Part shown: positions 42,405 to 52,257 of the stretch, piece by piece | Layout: the number at the start of each line of letters is the position of its first letter | Position numbering within the stretch: the first letter of the stretch is position 1 | Assembly (NCBI GenBank): GCA_002419385.1 | Contig: DIFZ01000024.1 | Location: 1-64,000 of the forward strand | Source: Geobacter sp. UBA5735 | GTDB taxonomy: Bacteria > Desulfobacterota > Desulfuromonadia > Geobacterales > Geobacteraceae | Reading direction: 5' to 3' | DNA length: 64,000 nucleotides | Position numbers and translations under genes: made by a program | The notes under the pieces: model-generated | What the model saw: only the letters and a program-made list of their open reading frames with translations | Told to the model about the DNA's origin: nothing | The model's database searches: none

Positions 42405-43157
42405 CTAGAAAATGAATGCAGCCTTGAAACCGAAGAGACTTTCGTCGTTTATGCCGAGGCCTGCACCTCCCAACTGACGCGCCTTGTGGCTGATCGCGTT
42501 GGAGTAGGTATAGGAAGCAGAAAGTTTGACATTGTCATTCACTGAATAATCCAGGCCTGCACTTAACTCATAGTTGTTCCAGTTGCTGAAGTCTTCGCTC
42601 ACTGAAAAGTTCTGCTGGTTATAGCTGACGAGAGCGCCGAGATTCAGGCCGAGTCCCTTCACCAGTTCAAAGGTATGGCCAAGCGAAAACGTGTAGAAGA
42701 GCCCTGTCTCTTCCGACTGATCCCAGTCCCAGTAGAGTGACAAGGTAGGTGACAGAAGGGTATTGAGGGTTGTTTTCAGATAAATTTCGTTCGTGTCCTC
42801 AGCATTTTCCAGAGAGTAAAAGGTGTTGCCGAGATTGAATGTCAGCAACTTTACGGGCGTAAAACTGTAGTTCAGGGTGACATCAGTTTCGCTGATGTCA
42901 CCTGAGTCGAATGCGGTACCTGCAATGTCGTGGGTAAGAAGATTGCTCCAGTAGCTCAGAGTAAAGCCCTTGTAGCTGAGATCCGCACCGAACTGGGAAA
43001 CCCACTTGTTGTCGCTCAGGTCTATGCCGCGAAAAAGATACTTGCTGTACATACCCGCGTAAACGTCACCGGAAACCTTGACTTCTGCCCTCGCTGCGGA
43101 AACCGTGTAGCCGAGACAGAGGGAAATGACAATAGCCAGCAATACCGATTTTTTCAT
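42405..43157 (-). CDS. TorF-family (TIGR02001-type) outer-membrane beta-barrel protein
   Basis: 250 residues. Signal peptide MKKSVLLAIVISLCLGYTVSAARA and alternating beta strands ending in GFKAAFIF (C-terminal Phe), typical of a small porin. The GMYSKYLFRGIDLSDNKW segment matches a proteobacterial family often found between glnK and amtB. Possibly an outer-membrane pore used under nitrogen limitation. Confidence 0.85.
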   Translation of the reverse strand: MKKSVLLAIVISLCLGYTVSAARAEVKVSGDVYAGMYSKYLFRGIDLSDNKWVSQFGADLSYKGFTLSYWSNLLTHDIAGTAFDSGDISETDVTLNYSFTPVKLLTFNLGNTFYSLENAEDTNEIYLKTTLNTLLSPTLSLYWDWDQSEETGLFYTFSLGHTFELVKGLGLNLGALVSYNQQNFSVSEDFSNWNNYELSAGLDYSVNDNVKLSASYTYSNAISHKARQLGGAGLGINDESLFGFKAAFIF

Positions 43158-43189
43158 TACGCACTCCTTTTCAGTTCAATAGAATTTTC

Positions 43190-43528
43190 CTACAGTGCTT
43201 CCCCGCCTCGTTCTCCAGTCCTGATCCTTACGCTCTCTTCGAGAGACATGACAAATATCTTTCCGTCACCGATGCGTCCGGTCTTTGCCGAGTTTTCTAT
43301 GGTCTCGAGCACCTTCGGAACCATGTCATCGGCAACGGCTATTTCGAGCTTAACCTTCGGAATAAAATCAACGACATACTCTGCCCCACGGTACAACTCG
43401 GTATGCCCTTTCTGCCTACCGAAACCCTTCACCTCGCTGACGGTTATACCCATTACACCGATTTCGTTTAATGCGTCTTTCACTTCATCCAGCTTGAACG
43501 GCTTGATTATCGCTTCTATCAGCTTCAT
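43190..43528 (-). CDS. glnK: Nitrogen regulatory protein PII
   Basis: 112 residues. The T-loop carries Y51 (ELYRGAEYVVDFIPK), the uridylylation site, and TGRIGDGKIFV marks the C-terminal signature. Called GlnK rather than GlnB because it heads the amtB operon. A sigma-54-type promoter lies 123-140 bp upstream. Confidence 0.96.
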   Translation of the reverse strand: MKLIEAIIKPFKLDEVKDALNEIGVMGITVSEVKGFGRQKGHTELYRGAEYVVDFIPKVKLEIAVADDMVPKVLETIENSAKTGRIGDGKIFVMSLEESVRIRTGERGGEAL

Positions 43529-43650
43529 GCCTTATCCCCCTTTTCTGTAATCCCTGTTCCGGGCCGGCCCGGAACAGCCTGCCGAGGTTGTCATATACGA
43601 CGATGCATGCCCTGCAGTGCATGATCGTTTCACTCATATGTCAGGTAATG

Positions 43651-43668
43651 AGCATCAGTTGTGCCAAC
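43651..43668 (-). promoter_or_regulatory. Sigma-54 (RpoN) promoter of glnK operon
   Basis: Minus strand TTGGCACAACTGATGCT: GG at -24 and GC at -12 separated by ten bases, matching TGGCAC-N5-TTGCW except for one -12 base. Nitrogen control through NtrC would be expected. Confidence 0.72.
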
Positions 43669-44114
43669 AGTCGCAATTAGTTTTACAAACAAGTCATATC
43701 AACTACTTAGTCGCCACATGCCACCACAGAAGCAGTAAATTTCCGCAACTGCTGTTTTTCATGCCCACTATTTAGGCATTTGCATGATCTACGGGTAAAG
43801 AACCATAGCTCGTTCCGGATTGAAAACTGCAGACGTGTCGATCCGGACTTTCCGGATGGGAAGCAGCTATCAGGATCTTCATGGATTCGTGGTCAAGGTG
43901 AGCTGACGGGTGTCGCTTCCGGCCCCGGCAGAGTGGCTTCAGCTGCGCTGGTTGCTCCACGGTTCATGCCGGAGACGCGAGACAGACGGGAGGAAGATGC
44001 AGGGAAGTGACCTGGGCACAGTGGACAAGCAGCAATGAACACTATTCATCCATGCACCTCTCCACTGAGTTGATCAGCCGTGACAGTGCTGCTGCCCGGC
44101 ATGCAGCGGGAAGG
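43669..44114. other. Intergenic, no supported gene
   Basis: About 450 bp between ccdA and the glnK promoter. It would hold NtrC-type activator sites, but I did not identify convincing ones. No open frame with a ribosome-binding site is credible. Confidence 0.5.
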
Positions 44115-44843
44115 CTATCGCCCGCCGAAGGGGACCGTGAGGAATTGGGAGATCGAGGTGAGGTAGTTGGTGAAAATCAATACGCCGACGACAATGAGAA
44201 ACATTCCGGTGATGATCTCAAAGATCCTGATGGCCTTTTTGAAGCGGTTGAAGATATCGAGGAATTTGTGCAGAGCCAGGGAAGCCATGAAAAAAGGTGT
44301 TCCCAGTCCCAGGGAGTAGGCAAGGAGAAGAGCCATGCCTTTGTACACCGTGTCTTCGGCTGCGGCGATCATGAGGATAGATGCGAGGATCGGGCCTATG
44401 CACGGTGTCCAGCCGGCCGCGAACGCAAGGCCCACCATGAAGCTGCCCGCGTAGCCGGCGGGTTTCCTGTGGACTTTCACGCGCCGTTCCCCCAGCAGCA
44501 AAGCGAGCGGTACGAGACCCGTTACATGGATCCCGAAAATGACAACCAGTATTCCGCCGATCTTGCGAAGCACTCCCATGTACTCCTGGAGAAATGTCCC
44601 GACAATTGTGGCGGAAGCCCCGAGAAAGATGAAAACCGCGGTGAAACCCGCAATGAAAAGCAGCGAGTGGGCCATGGTCTTGCGTCGGACCGCATGGGAA
44701 GGATGTTCTTCACGCAGGTCGGCAAAGGAAAGCCCGGTAATGAACGTGATATAGGAAGGTATGAGAGGCAGAACACAAGGGGACAGGAAGGAAAGCAGCC
44801 CTGCCAGAAATGCGCCTGCAAAGGTTATGTGGGAAGATTCCAT
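44115..44843 (-). CDS. ccdA: Cytochrome c biogenesis protein CcdA
   Basis: 242 residues with six transmembrane segments and the paired redox cysteines in FLSPCVLPLIPSY and AGWTPCIGPILASI. It transfers reducing equivalents from thioredoxin across the membrane for heme attachment to c-type cytochromes. Confidence 0.94.
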   Translation of the reverse strand: MESSHITFAGAFLAGLLSFLSPCVLPLIPSYITFITGLSFADLREEHPSHAVRRKTMAHSLLFIAGFTAVFIFLGASATIVGTFLQEYMGVLRKIGGILVVIFGIHVTGLVPLALLLGERRVKVHRKPAGYAGSFMVGLAFAAGWTPCIGPILASILMIAAAEDTVYKGMALLLAYSLGLGTPFFMASLALHKFLDIFNRFKKAIRIFEIITGMFLIVVGVLIFTNYLTSISQFLTVPFGGR

Positions 44844-44894
44844 AGTTCCGGGTCCTAGCGTTTCCCCTCGTCAGGCGGCACAGCAGACACCGTA

Positions 44895-45863
44895 CTACCG
44901 GTGTCGCGTGACGACATAATCAGCCAGTTCGAGCAAGGCACGCTTCTCGGGAGAGTCCTGGAACGGTTCCAGGCGTGCTTTTCCCCGCTCCACATACGTG
45001 CGCGCCTTATCAACGGCATACTCTATGCCACCGTACGCACGGACAAGAGAGATCACTGTCTGGAAATCCTCTACCATCAGCGTATCACTCATGATAACGT
45101 CAGAAATGGCTTTTCTCTCGGCCGGGCTGCAGCACCGCAAGGTGTGGATGAGCGGGAGGGTGATCTTTCCTTCCTCGAGATCATGGCCGATGTGTTTGCC
45201 GAACTGCTCCTCGCTGGACACATAATCGAGCGTATCATCGATGAGCTGGAACGCAATGCCCAGGTCCATGCCGAATTCGCGCAGGGACTCCTCCATCTCT
45301 CCTGCCGCCTTGCCCAGAATTGCCCCTGCCTGACAGGCCGTGGCGAGGAGGATCGCCGTCTTGCTCTTCACCACATCGACATATCTTTCCTCGGAAACGT
45401 CCAGGTCGCTCATGCAGACCAGCTGGACAACCTCCCCTTCCGCTATCATGGTAGTTGCCGCGGAGATGACGCGCAGGATATCCAGGTCCCCGTCCTGCAC
45501 CATGATGGAAAAGGATTTCGAGAACAGATAATCGCCGACCAGCACCGAAGCCTGGTTCCCCCACAGCGTATTGGCGGAGGCTATGCCGCGTCGCAGCGAC
45601 GCGTTATCCACCACATCGTCATGCAGCAGCGTAGCGGTGTGAATAAACTCGATAACACTGGCCAGCGAAACGTGACGACTCCCCCGGTATCCGCACATCC
45701 TGGCAGACAGAAGCAGCAGCGCCGGACGGATCCTCTTGCCGCCGCTGGAGAGTACGTATTCACCCACCTTGCGGATGAGAGGCACCTCAGAGTGCAGATC
45801 ATTCCTGAACTGCTGCTCTACGCTTTTCAGTTCCGTCTCGATGAGTGATAAAGCAGATTCCAT
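44895..45863 (-). CDS. ispB: Polyprenyl diphosphate synthase
   Basis: 322 residues. The two Asp-rich motifs LLHDDVVDNASLRRG and FQLIDDTLDYVS, with GGKRIRPALLLL, identify a trans-prenyl synthase making the C35-C40 chain for menaquinone or ubiquinone. ATG 45863 follows GAGG at 7-8 nt; an in-frame start at 45893 is less likely. Confidence 0.92.
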   Translation of the reverse strand: MESALSLIETELKSVEQQFRNDLHSEVPLIRKVGEYVLSSGGKRIRPALLLLSARMCGYRGSRHVSLASVIEFIHTATLLHDDVVDNASLRRGIASANTLWGNQASVLVGDYLFSKSFSIMVQDGDLDILRVISAATTMIAEGEVVQLVCMSDLDVSEERYVDVVKSKTAILLATACQAGAILGKAAGEMEESLREFGMDLGIAFQLIDDTLDYVSSEEQFGKHIGHDLEEGKITLPLIHTLRCCSPAERKAISDVIMSDTLMVEDFQTVISLVRAYGGIEYAVDKARTYVERGKARLEPFQDSPEKRALLELADYVVTRHR

Positions 45864-45930
45864 GCGGAAACCTCGGTCGAATTCACGGGGCAATAGTAAA
45901 GGAACGGTTTCTGATTTGTCAAAGCATTTG

Positions 45931-46650
45931 TCAAGAGTACTTTATCAGATCCACCATATCCCGGACAGCGCGGTCCAGACCGACGAGGACCGCCCTGGAT
46001 ATGATAGCGTGCCCGATGTTGAATTCCTCGACCCCGCCCAACGCGGCGACTTTTTTGATATTGCCGTAATTGAGACCATGGCCCGCGTTGACCCCAAGTC
46101 CGATCTTTGCGGCGAGCCGTATTCCGTTCTCTATCTTGATGATCTCGCGATCTTCGGCCTTCTGGCCGGCTGCATCGGCAAAAGCCCCGGTGTGGATCTC
46201 GATGCAGTCGGCGCCGATCCGATGGGCGGCCTTTATCTGGTCCGGATCCGGATCAATGAAGAGACTCACCGCGAGCCCGCCGTCCTGGAGCCGCGAGATG
46301 GCCTTTTCGAGAGCCTGTGCGTGCAGCCTGACGTCCAGCCCTCCCTCCGTGGTCAGTTCCTGGCGTTTTTCAGGGACGAGGGTGCACATGTCCGGTTTCA
46401 CCGCCAGGGCAATGAAAACCATTTCGTCGGTAGCGGCCATCTCGAGGTTGAGCTTGGTCCTGACCGTCTGGCGCAGGAGCTTGAGATCCCGATCCTGGAT
46501 GTGGCGCCGGTCTTCCCGCAGGTGGATGGTGATGCCGTCGGCGCCGGCCAGTTCGGCAATGGCCGCTGCCGCAACGGGATCGGGCTCTGCGCCCCCGCGC
46601 GCCTGGCGAATGGTTGCAACGTGATCGATATTGACTCCCAACCTGGCCAT
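45931..46650 (-). CDS. pdxJ: Pyridoxine 5'-phosphate synthase
   Basis: 239 residues: MARLGVNIDHVATIRQARGG, GADGITIHLREDRRHI, NLEMAATDEM, IEIHTGAFADA, GLGVNAGHGLNYGN. It condenses 1-deoxyxylulose 5-phosphate with aminoacetone 3-phosphate. It starts 5 bp after glmM. Confidence 0.97.
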   Translation of the reverse strand: MARLGVNIDHVATIRQARGGAEPDPVAAAAIAELAGADGITIHLREDRRHIQDRDLKLLRQTVRTKLNLEMAATDEMVFIALAVKPDMCTLVPEKRQELTTEGGLDVRLHAQALEKAISRLQDGGLAVSLFIDPDPDQIKAAHRIGADCIEIHTGAFADAAGQKAEDREIIKIENGIRLAAKIGLGVNAGHGLNYGNIKKVAALGGVEEFNIGHAIISRAVLVGLDRAVRDMVDLIKYS

Positions 46651-46654
46651 CCCG

Positions 46655-48013
46655 TTACCCTCCGATCCGCTTCCGCACCAGGTCCGCGATTTCTTCGGAC
46701 CACGATTCGATCACACCCCTGTCCCTGCCTTCCAGCATGATCCGGAGCAGGGGCTCGGTACCTGAATAGCGGATGAGTACCCTCCCCTCATCCTTCATCT
46801 TTTCATCGATGGTCGACAGGAGCGAGGCGACCTCCGGAAACGCTGCTATATCCTTCCTCTTCTTGACCCGCACGTTGACCAGCACCTGGGGCAGCGGTTC
46901 CATTATCCCGGCAAGCTCCGAAAGGGGGCGCTGCCGGCGCCGCATGACGGCAAGGACCTGCAGGGCGGACTGGATCCCGTCACCGGTCGTGTTGTAATCG
47001 AGAAAGATCAGGTGTCCGGATTGCTCGCCGCCGAAATTGTATCCGCCGCGCATCATCTCCTCGACAACGTAACGGTCACCTACCGCGGTCTTGACAATCC
47101 TTCCGCCGGCCTTCCTGATGGCTATGTCCAACCCCATGTTGCTCATGACAGTAGCCACAAGGGTATTCTTGCGGAGTTTCCTTCTTTTCAGCATGTCCGT
47201 GGCACAAATGGCCATGATACGGTCACCGTCCACCTGGTTGCCATACTCGTCGACAAAGATGACCCGGTCGGCGTCACCGTCAAGAGCAATGCCCAGGTGA
47301 GCGCCATGGCTCCTGACCGCCTCACTGACGACCTCGGGGTGGAGTGACCCGCAACCTGCATTGATGTTGGAGCCGTTCGGCTTGACCGACAGCGGAATGA
47401 CTTCGGCGCCGAGCTCTTCGAAGACCGCCGGAGCAACCTTGTAGGCTGCCCCGTTTGCGCAGTCCAGGGCTATCTTGAGCCCCGAAAGGTCAAGTTCCTT
47501 GGGGAAGGTGCTCTTGAGGAACACCACATACCTGCCGACAGCGTCGTCGATCCTGAACGCCTTGCCGACTTCAGTGGCTATGGGACGGAGAGAGTCTATA
47601 CCCTTGGAGAAAATCAAATCTTCGATGGTGAGTTCAACGGCATCGGGAAGCTTCACCCCGTCACGGGAAAAGAACTTGATGCCATTGTCCTGGAAGGGAT
47701 TGTGGGATGCCGAGATGACCACGCCGGCATCGGCGCGCATGGACGAGGTGATATTGGCAATGCCCGGCGTGGGCAGGGGGCCCACCAGCAGCACATCTAC
47801 ACCCATCGAACAAATCCCGGCCGCGAGCGCGTTCTCTATCATGTAGCCCGAAAGCCGGGTGTCCTTGCCGATGACTATGCGGTGTCTCCGCGTGTCTCCA
47901 TCCTTCTTGAAGATATAGGCAGCGGCCCGTCCGATCTGCATGGCCATTTCAGTGGTCATGGGATAGACATTGGCTACGCCCCGCACTCCATCGGTTCCAA
48001 AGAGTTTTTTCAT
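46655..48013 (-). CDS. glmM: Phosphoglucosamine mutase
   Basis: 452 residues from MKKLFGTDGVRGVAN. Active-site serine in VVISASHNPFQDNGIKFF, metal loop ALDGDADRVIF, sugar loop GGEQSGHLIF and phosphate loop RYSGTEPLLRIM. It makes glucosamine 1-phosphate for cell wall and LPS. Often encoded with cdaA and ybbR, whose products affect its activity. Confidence 0.97.
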   Translation of the reverse strand: MKKLFGTDGVRGVANVYPMTTEMAMQIGRAAAYIFKKDGDTRRHRIVIGKDTRLSGYMIENALAAGICSMGVDVLLVGPLPTPGIANITSSMRADAGVVISASHNPFQDNGIKFFSRDGVKLPDAVELTIEDLIFSKGIDSLRPIATEVGKAFRIDDAVGRYVVFLKSTFPKELDLSGLKIALDCANGAAYKVAPAVFEELGAEVIPLSVKPNGSNINAGCGSLHPEVVSEAVRSHGAHLGIALDGDADRVIFVDEYGNQVDGDRIMAICATDMLKRRKLRKNTLVATVMSNMGLDIAIRKAGGRIVKTAVGDRYVVEEMMRGGYNFGGEQSGHLIFLDYNTTGDGIQSALQVLAVMRRRQRPLSELAGIMEPLPQVLVNVRVKKRKDIAAFPEVASLLSTIDEKMKDEGRVLIRYSGTEPLLRIMLEGRDRGVIESWSEEIADLVRKRIGG

Positions 48014-48131
48014 ATCAAGCGTTCCTCGTGTTGGTTGAATTGATTGTGGTGAAGCACCCTGAAATTCCGGAAGCATGCCGACCCGGGCGGGATGGGATGA
48101 AACAGTAAAAACCGCCTGGCTTCAAACGACT

Positions 48132-48512
48132 TCACTGCCGCGCAAGTGTCAGCTTGATGGTCGCCGGATAGACTCTGAGGACGCTGATTTCCGGCGGAAG
48201 CGCCAGACGCTTCTCCATGCCGCTGAAGACAACGGTCCCCTCACCCAGTTGTGCGGCATCAAGCTCCAGGGAAAGCCGTTCCGGATGGAATCCGACAAAC
48301 CTGATCCGCGAACCCGCAACGCTGACCATGATGCTTGCGGGAAGTTTCCCGCGGACCACCAGCCCGCCGGAGACATTCCGCAACGTGAGGGGCACCGTTA
48401 TGTCCATCTCCACGGTGGTGAATCCCTTGGCCAGCATCCAGAGGGCCACCGCAAGAAGCAGGGCCAGCAACTTGATGGCCAGATTGCCGGATAAAAGGCG
48501 CCACGCTATCAC
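48132..48512 (-). CDS. YbbR-domain (CdaR-like) protein
   Basis: About 126 residues: a transmembrane segment (LAIKLLALLLAVALWMLAKGF) followed by one YbbR domain (VEMDITVPLTLRNVSGGLVV, RIRFVGFHPERLSLELDA). GTG 48512 overlaps the cdaA stop (GTGA). Firmicute CdaR has several YbbR domains and modulates CdaA; this is a one-domain version. Confidence 0.85.
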   Translation of the reverse strand: MIAWRLLSGNLAIKLLALLLAVALWMLAKGFTTVEMDITVPLTLRNVSGGLVVRGKLPASIMVSVAGSRIRFVGFHPERLSLELDAAQLGEGTVVFSGMEKRLALPPEISVLRVYPATIKLTLARQ

Positions 48513-49288
48513 AGGAACCACCTCTTCTGTTTCAGATGGATGAGACGCTTCAGCATCTTGCGCAAGGCATTCTGGTCGACTCCCCGCGTTATCCTGCCCC
48601 TGTGGGCCAGTGAAATCGCCCCTGTTTCCTCCGAAACCACCAGGACTACGGCATCCGTCACCTCTGACAGGCCTATCGCCGCCCTGTGCCTGGTCCCGAG
48701 AGTCTTGCTCAGTTCCGGATTGCGGGAAAGCGGCAGGAAACATCCCGCCTTGGTGAGCTTGCCGTTCTGGATTATCACTGCCCCGTCGTGAATGGGCGAA
48801 TAGGGGAGGAAGATCGACATGATGATTTCGCTGGAAACCTTCGCGTCGATCTCCGTTCCGACCTCCAGGAAATTCTCCACTTCCACGTCACGCTCGAGCA
48901 CGATCAGTGCGCCGATCTTCCTTCCGGAAAGGAGTTCGGCAGAGGTGACCAGTTCTTCCACCAGCGTTGATACGCCATCAGCCTGTTCCCGGAAGAAACC
49001 GCTCCGGCCCATCGCGGACAGGGCGCGCCGGATATCGTGCTGGAAAACCACGATCAGAATGAGGATGATGCCGTTGAAAAACCCGCTCAGAATCCAGTCG
49101 AGCGTGCGCAGGCCGTAGAGGTGGGAAAGGAAATAGACGCAGGAGAGCCCCACGAGACCGATCAGCAGGCGAATGGCGATGGCCCCTTTAATGAGAAGCA
49201 TGAACTGGTAGAGGAATACTGCGACAAGTATGATGTCGAGCAGGTCCAGCCAACCAACTGTTCCCAAAGGAGTCATCATCGAAAGCAC
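48509..49288 (-). CDS. cdaA: Diadenylate cyclase (c-di-AMP synthase)
   Basis: 259 residues. Three transmembrane helices in the first ~100 residues, then the DisA_N domain with catalytic PIHDGAVIIQNGKL and LGTRHRAAIGLSE. It makes cyclic di-AMP. The cdaA-ybbR-glmM order is the conserved one. GTG 49288 with GGGGA upstream; ATG 49279 is the alternative. Confidence 0.95.
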   Translation of the reverse strand: MLSMMTPLGTVGWLDLLDIILVAVFLYQFMLLIKGAIAIRLLIGLVGLSCVYFLSHLYGLRTLDWILSGFFNGIILILIVVFQHDIRRALSAMGRSGFFREQADGVSTLVEELVTSAELLSGRKIGALIVLERDVEVENFLEVGTEIDAKVSSEIIMSIFLPYSPIHDGAVIIQNGKLTKAGCFLPLSRNPELSKTLGTRHRAAIGLSEVTDAVVLVVSEETGAISLAHRGRITRGVDQNALRKMLKRLIHLKQKRWFL

Positions 49289-49345
49289 CAGGAAATCCCC
49301 GGGAGGGGATTGATGGGATATTCGGCATGCTGCCGGAACCAGGAG

Positions 49346-50317
49346 CTATCCACCCCCACCCGAAGGAGCAGGGGAGCAGGGGAGAGCAGTATCCTGACCA
49401 TTCCGGCCACTTCCTATGGCATGGGCCATCAGAGCCGCGTCACGCATCTCGCGCACATCATGCACTCTCACGACAGCAGCGCCGTTTGCGACAGCCACGG
49501 CAACAGTCGCCGCTGTTCCGAAGAGCCTGTCACCCGCAGCGCGGCCCAGAACACTGCCGATGAAGGATTTCCGCGAAGTGCCGACGAGGACGGGACGGCC
49601 GAGGGCGGCAAACTCTCTGAGACGTCGCAGAATTTCAAGATTTCCCGCAAGGTTCTTGCCGAAACCGATCCCCGGGTCGGCCACGATGCGGGACGGCGGG
49701 ATACCGGACGACACCAGGCTGGCAATCCTGTCCCGGAGGAATGCTATGATCTCCGGTACAAGAGCCTGGTAAGAGGTTTCGTTCTGCATCCGGTCAGGTC
49801 TGTTCCGTGTATGCATCACAACAAGGCCGGCCCCAGCCTCAGCCACAACCTCCGGCATTGCCGGATCGAAGGTGCAACCGCTAATATCGTTCACGATGCA
49901 GGCACCGGCATTGAGCGCCTCGCGAGCCACGACAGACTTGTATGTGTCTATTGAAACAGGGACATTAAGCCTGCCGGAAAGGCGCTCGATAACGGGCACA
50001 ACCCTCTTCAACTCTTCGGCGGCGTCAACCGGAGCGGCATAGGGGCGGGTGCTTTCCCCTCCGATGTCAACGATGTCCGCTCCCTCTTCCTGCATTTCCA
50101 GCGCCCGGTCCACGGCACGCTCAGGATCGAGGAAAAGTGCCCCGTCGGAAAAAGAATCCGGGGTGACATTCAGCACTCCCATGATATGGGGGCGAAGCGA
50201 CAGGTCGATGACGTTTCCGCCAACCCGCCAGATGCAGGTTTCGAAGAGCGGCGTTCCGGCCGCTCCCCGCGTATCCGTTGATGAATGGTTGTGCATGGGC
50301 GTTTGCGGCTTGATCAT
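49346..50317 (-). CDS. folP: Dihydropteroate synthase
   Basis: 323 residues: MGVLNVTPDSFSDGALFL, ADIVDIGGESTRPYA, VPVSIDTYKSVVA, NDISGC, DPGIGFGKNLAGNLEIL, GTSRKSFIGSVLGR. It makes 7,8-dihydropteroate in folate synthesis. The start overlaps the ftsH stop (ATGA). About 40 extra N-terminal residues precede the core. Confidence 0.96.
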   Translation of the reverse strand: MIKPQTPMHNHSSTDTRGAAGTPLFETCIWRVGGNVIDLSLRPHIMGVLNVTPDSFSDGALFLDPERAVDRALEMQEEGADIVDIGGESTRPYAAPVDAAEELKRVVPVIERLSGRLNVPVSIDTYKSVVAREALNAGACIVNDISGCTFDPAMPEVVAEAGAGLVVMHTRNRPDRMQNETSYQALVPEIIAFLRDRIASLVSSGIPPSRIVADPGIGFGKNLAGNLEILRRLREFAALGRPVLVGTSRKSFIGSVLGRAAGDRLFGTAATVAVAVANGAAVVRVHDVREMRDAALMAHAIGSGRNGQDTALPCSPAPSGGGG

Positions 50318-52149
50318 TCCCCCGTCAAATCATCGGGCTGAAGGGAACAGGAAGGAGTTTCAGCACTGCAACTGACGATTTCATCAACCTCGGCGCCGCT
50401 CAGGTTTTCTTTTTCGATGAGCAGCAGGGAGAGTTTGTGCAGTGTTTCAAGGTTGTCCACAAGCAGTGTCCGGGCACGCTGGTAGTTTTCCTCGACGATA
50501 CGGCGGATTTCCTCGTCGATCTCCACGGCAGTCGACTCACTGTAGTTCTTGGACACCGACATTTCGCGGCCGAGGAAAATCTGCTCGTCTTTCTTGCCGA
50601 ATGTCACCGGTCCGAGGCGGTCGCTCATGCCCCATTCGCAAATCATCTTGCGGGCAATTTCCGTGGCATGCTCGATGTCGTTGCCGGCGCCGGTGGTCAT
50701 GGTGCCGAAGACGATTTCCTCGGCAGCCCGCCCGCCCATGAGCACGGCGATCCGGGCGAAGAGCACTTCCTTGGAATAGGAATGCTTGTCTTCGATGGGA
50801 AGCTGCATGGTGATGCCCAGCGCCCGTCCGCGCGGGATGATGGACACCTTGTGAATCGGGTCGGTGCCGGGAATGAGCTTCGCCACCAGGGTATGACCGG
50901 CCTCGTGGTAGGCAGTGTTGCGCTTCTCCTCTTCCGAGATGACCATGCTGCGCCGCTCAACGCCCATGAGGACCTTGTCCTTGGCGTCGTCAAGGTCCTG
51001 CATCTCGACGAAATTCTTGTCTTTGCGGGCCGCCAGAAGCGCCGCTTCGTTGACCACGTTGGCAAGGTCGGCGCCGGAGAAGCCGGGTGTGCCGCGGGCG
51101 ACCAGGGAAAGATCCACGCTGGGCGCCAGTGGAGTCTGGCGGGAATGCACCTTGAGAATCGCCTCCCTCCCCTTCACATCCGGCCTGGGTACGACCACCT
51201 GCCGATCGAAGCGGCCGGGGCGCAACAGAGCCGGGTCGAGCACATCCGGGCGGTTGGTCGCGGAGATCAGGATGACCCCTTCGTTTGATTCGAAGCCGTC
51301 CATTTCCACCAGGAGCTGGTTGAGCGTCTGCTCCCGCTCGTCATGTCCGCCGCCGAGACCGGCTCCGCGATGACGGCCGACAGCATCTATCTCATCGATA
51401 AAGATTATGCACGGAGCATTCTTCTTGCCCTGCACGAACAGGTCGCGCACCCGGCTGGCCCCCACACCCACAAACATTTCCACGAAATCGGAACCGGAAA
51501 TGGAGAAGAAGGGAACGCCCGCCTCGCCGGCTATGGCCCGGGCCAGCAGGGTCTTGCCGGTACCGGGAGGGCCGACCAAAAGCACGCCTTTCGGCAGCCG
51601 ACCGCCCAGCTTGGTAAACTTCTTCGGATCCTTGAGAAAGGAGATGATCTCTGCCAGTTCTTCCTTGGCCTCGTCCACGCCCGCGACATCCTCGAAAGTT
51701 ATTCTCCCCTGAGCTTCGGTCAGAAGCTTCGCCCGGCTCTTGCCGAAGGCCATGGCCTTGCCGCCGCCGGACTGCATCTGGCGCATGATGAATATCCAGA
51801 CGCCCACCAGCAGAATGAGGGGGAACCAGGTGAGGAACATGGAAAGCCAGGAGATCTTTTCCTCGGCAGGCTTTGCGTCGACTGCCACGTTCTTTTCGAG
51901 GAGCTTCTGCGTCAGCCCCGGATCTTCGGGCTTGTAGCTCCTGAAAGACTTTTTGTCGGTGTACTTGCCGATGATATCGTCGCCCTGCAGTGTCACCGAG
52001 GCTATCTTGCCCGCTTCGAGAGCGGCAATGAATTCGGTGTAGGTGGTCTTGACTTCCGTGGTTTTGGACTTGCCCAGGATGTTGATCAGCAATATTGCCA
52101 TAAGGCTGATGACCAGCCAGAGCGCGAGATTCTTATAAAACTGGTTCAA
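50314..52149 (-). CDS. ftsH: ATP-dependent zinc metalloprotease FtsH
   Basis: 611 residues. Two N-terminal transmembrane segments flank a periplasmic domain. The AAA ATPase has GPPGTGKTLLARAIAGEA, the pore loop FVGVGASRVRDLF and Walker B IIFIDEIDAVG. The protease site is AYHEAGHTLVAK. It degrades membrane and regulatory proteins. TTG start with GGGGG upstream. Confidence 0.98.
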   Translation of the reverse strand: MNQFYKNLALWLVISLMAILLINILGKSKTTEVKTTYTEFIAALEAGKIASVTLQGDDIIGKYTDKKSFRSYKPEDPGLTQKLLEKNVAVDAKPAEEKISWLSMFLTWFPLILLVGVWIFIMRQMQSGGGKAMAFGKSRAKLLTEAQGRITFEDVAGVDEAKEELAEIISFLKDPKKFTKLGGRLPKGVLLVGPPGTGKTLLARAIAGEAGVPFFSISGSDFVEMFVGVGASRVRDLFVQGKKNAPCIIFIDEIDAVGRHRGAGLGGGHDEREQTLNQLLVEMDGFESNEGVILISATNRPDVLDPALLRPGRFDRQVVVPRPDVKGREAILKVHSRQTPLAPSVDLSLVARGTPGFSGADLANVVNEAALLAARKDKNFVEMQDLDDAKDKVLMGVERRSMVISEEEKRNTAYHEAGHTLVAKLIPGTDPIHKVSIIPRGRALGITMQLPIEDKHSYSKEVLFARIAVLMGGRAAEEIVFGTMTTGAGNDIEHATEIARKMICEWGMSDRLGPVTFGKKDEQIFLGREMSVSKNYSESTAVEIDEEIRRIVEENYQRARTLLVDNLETLHKLSLLLIEKENLSGAEVDEIVSCSAETPSCSLQPDDLTGE

Positions 52150-52257
52150 TTCTACCCCCGGATAAACGGCGGGCGGTGGTGACCAACGCCCATAAGTGCT
52201 GAAAATGGTGCGACATCATTAACGAAATACCACACGGGTGACTCTTTTACAAGTAAT

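Noticed and set aside
43780..44010. 76-codon plus-strand frame in the glnK-ccdA gap
   Set aside because: No ribosome-binding site or recognisable features.
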